In this document: positions 63,407 to 64,000 of the stretch, piece by piece
How the letters are laid out: each line of letters starts with the position of its first letter
How positions within the stretch are numbered: the first letter of the stretch is position 1
Source of the DNA: BPGX01 sp037447455
GTDB taxonomy: Bacteria > Bacteroidota > Bacteroidia > B-17B0 > Aurantibacillaceae
NCBI GenBank assembly: GCA_037447455.1
Contig: JBBIGQ010000003.1
Span: 150,142-214,141 of the forward strand
Direction: 5' to 3'
Length of the DNA stretch: 64,000 nucleotides
Made by a program: the position numbers and the translations under genes
The notes under the pieces: generated by a model
Seen by the model: only the letters and a program-made list of their open reading frames with translations
Told to the model about the DNA's origin: nothing
Databases searched by the model: none

Positions 63407-64000
63407 TTATTTCAATTTTGTTTCGTTTTCAAATTCTGCTTCTGTACAGGGTTCATCGTCTCTGAAATATCTTATTAAGCCAAAACTAAATACTTTTTTT
63501 TCATATACATAAGCAGCGGTATCACCCTTTACCACTATTCTTTGATAGATTGTTACATCCCGTTCTACTAATATCTTTTCAGTAACCCCTGGAGGATACT
63601 TGGCTATCAGTTCTTTCACTCTATTCGATAATTGTTTTTTCTCGTTTGGTGTATCTGAGTTTAATAGTTTTTCAATTTCCAGTAATCTTTGCTTGGCATA
63701 CGCATCGGAAGGTTTATATACTAATGCTTCTTCATACTTTAGTTTTGCTTCTTTGTATTTTTTTTGAACAAAATGTTCATCGGCCAGTTTTATCACAGAT
63801 TTATACTTATCTTCATTAGAGCTTAAAACCGGCTTAACGTTTTTTTCTTTGTTTGTATTTATTTCTTTGTTGCCGGTTTCTTTATTTTTAATACTAATCC
63901 CTTTGGATTCTGCGATGTTTTTTTCTATTTCGGCGAGTTTATCTTTTGGGTATTTTTCGTTGGGTTTGTAGGAGAGTGCTTCGTTGTAAGCATTTTTGGC
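63407..64000 (-). CDS. TPR-like repeat protein, C-terminal part (runs off the window)
   Basis: This open frame continues to the right edge without an in-frame stop, so 198 codons of the 3' part are present; the ATG/GTG-like starts inside are not the gene start. It shows at least two repeats of the pattern A-K..Y.EAL-x-YKP...Y...KL.EIEK (about residues 1-30 and 75-105 of the visible part), with a charged spacer between them. It ends in a beta-strand segment (VERDVTIYQRIVVKGDTAAYVYEKKVF is broken in the middle by a Gly). Such repeats occur in Bacteroidota envelope proteins with PD40 domains; no function is assigned. Upstream of recO in the same direction. Confidence 0.75.
   Translation of the reverse strand, partial: AKNAYNEALSYKPNEKYPKDKLAEIEKNIAESKGISIKNKETGNKEINTNKEKNVKPVLSSNEDKYKSVIKLADEHFVQKKYKEAKLKYEEALVYKPSDAYAKQRLLEIEKLLNSDTPNEKKQLSNRVKELIAKYPPGVTEKILVERDVTIYQRIVVKGDTAAYVYEKKVFSFGLIRYFRDDEPCTEAEFENETKLK

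Noticed and set aside
1..64000. CRISPR arrays, insertion sequences, prophage or integrase genes
   Set aside because: No regularly spaced repeats, transposase-like or integrase-like frames were seen in the window.

Overview
The window is a 64 kb piece of a bacterial chromosome from a member of the Bacteroidota, most likely a Chitinophagales- or Sphingobacteriia-like lineage (the class is a guess; the phylum is well supported). The evidence is low GC, many promoters of the Bacteroidota form TAnnTTTG, almost no Shine-Dalgarno sequences, and many families typical of the phylum: DUF5686 with a carboxypeptidase-regulatory domain, TPR/PD40/OmpA lipoproteins, Prc with a large C-terminal domain, and the C-terminus of a phosphosulfolactate synthase. 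I see no rRNA, CRISPR array, insertion sequence or prophage. The genome is compact: several convergent gene pairs end within 2 to 8 bp of each other.

Layout. 1-3.4 kb: 3' end of a ComA-like gene, a TMTC-like GT-C/TPR membrane protein and a secreted hypothetical. 3.4-9.1 kb: nuoF and nuoE on the minus strand (complex I NADH module, with no other nuo gene in view), diverging from an SCO/SenC - EamA - YicC - miaA run. 9.1-14.9 kb: a four-gene secreted locus that looks like a chaperone-usher-type surface fibre system: two related secreted subunit-like proteins, a 996-aa outer-membrane protein with Ig-like ends around a probable beta-barrel, and a PapD-like chaperone. A strong hairpin lies after the first subunit gene. 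14.9-18 kb: tRNA-Gln, infC and thrS. 18-28 kb: small OMP, PIN-PhoH ATPase, dus, a TlpA-like protein without its cysteines, an alkyltransferase-like protein, YhhQ, a PorE-like OmpA lipoprotein, anmK and galE. 28-40.5 kb: Prc protease, fructosamine-kinase-like protein and MBOAT, smpB-dxr-DUF5686, corA, recA, rhomboid protease. 40.6-43.2 kb: paaABCD (phenylacetyl-CoA epoxidase) without paaE. 43.5-52.9 kb: lon and two envelope proteins, ferredoxin-NADP reductase, a glycosyltransferase-like/phosphatase-like/deoC run, cysC and an M23 peptidase. 53-58.3 kb: three tandem TPR-PD40 paralogues. 58.4-59 kb: tRNA-Ser(GCU) directly followed by a fluoride riboswitch and crcB. 59-64 kb: class III phaC, UDP-glucose dehydrogenase, DegT aminotransferase, recO and the 3' part of a TPR-like gene that runs off the window.

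The most interesting parts are the chaperone-usher-like locus with its internal terminator-like hairpin, and the tRNA-Ser/fluoride-riboswitch/crcB transcription unit. All functions rest on reading sequence motifs by eye; no database search was run.
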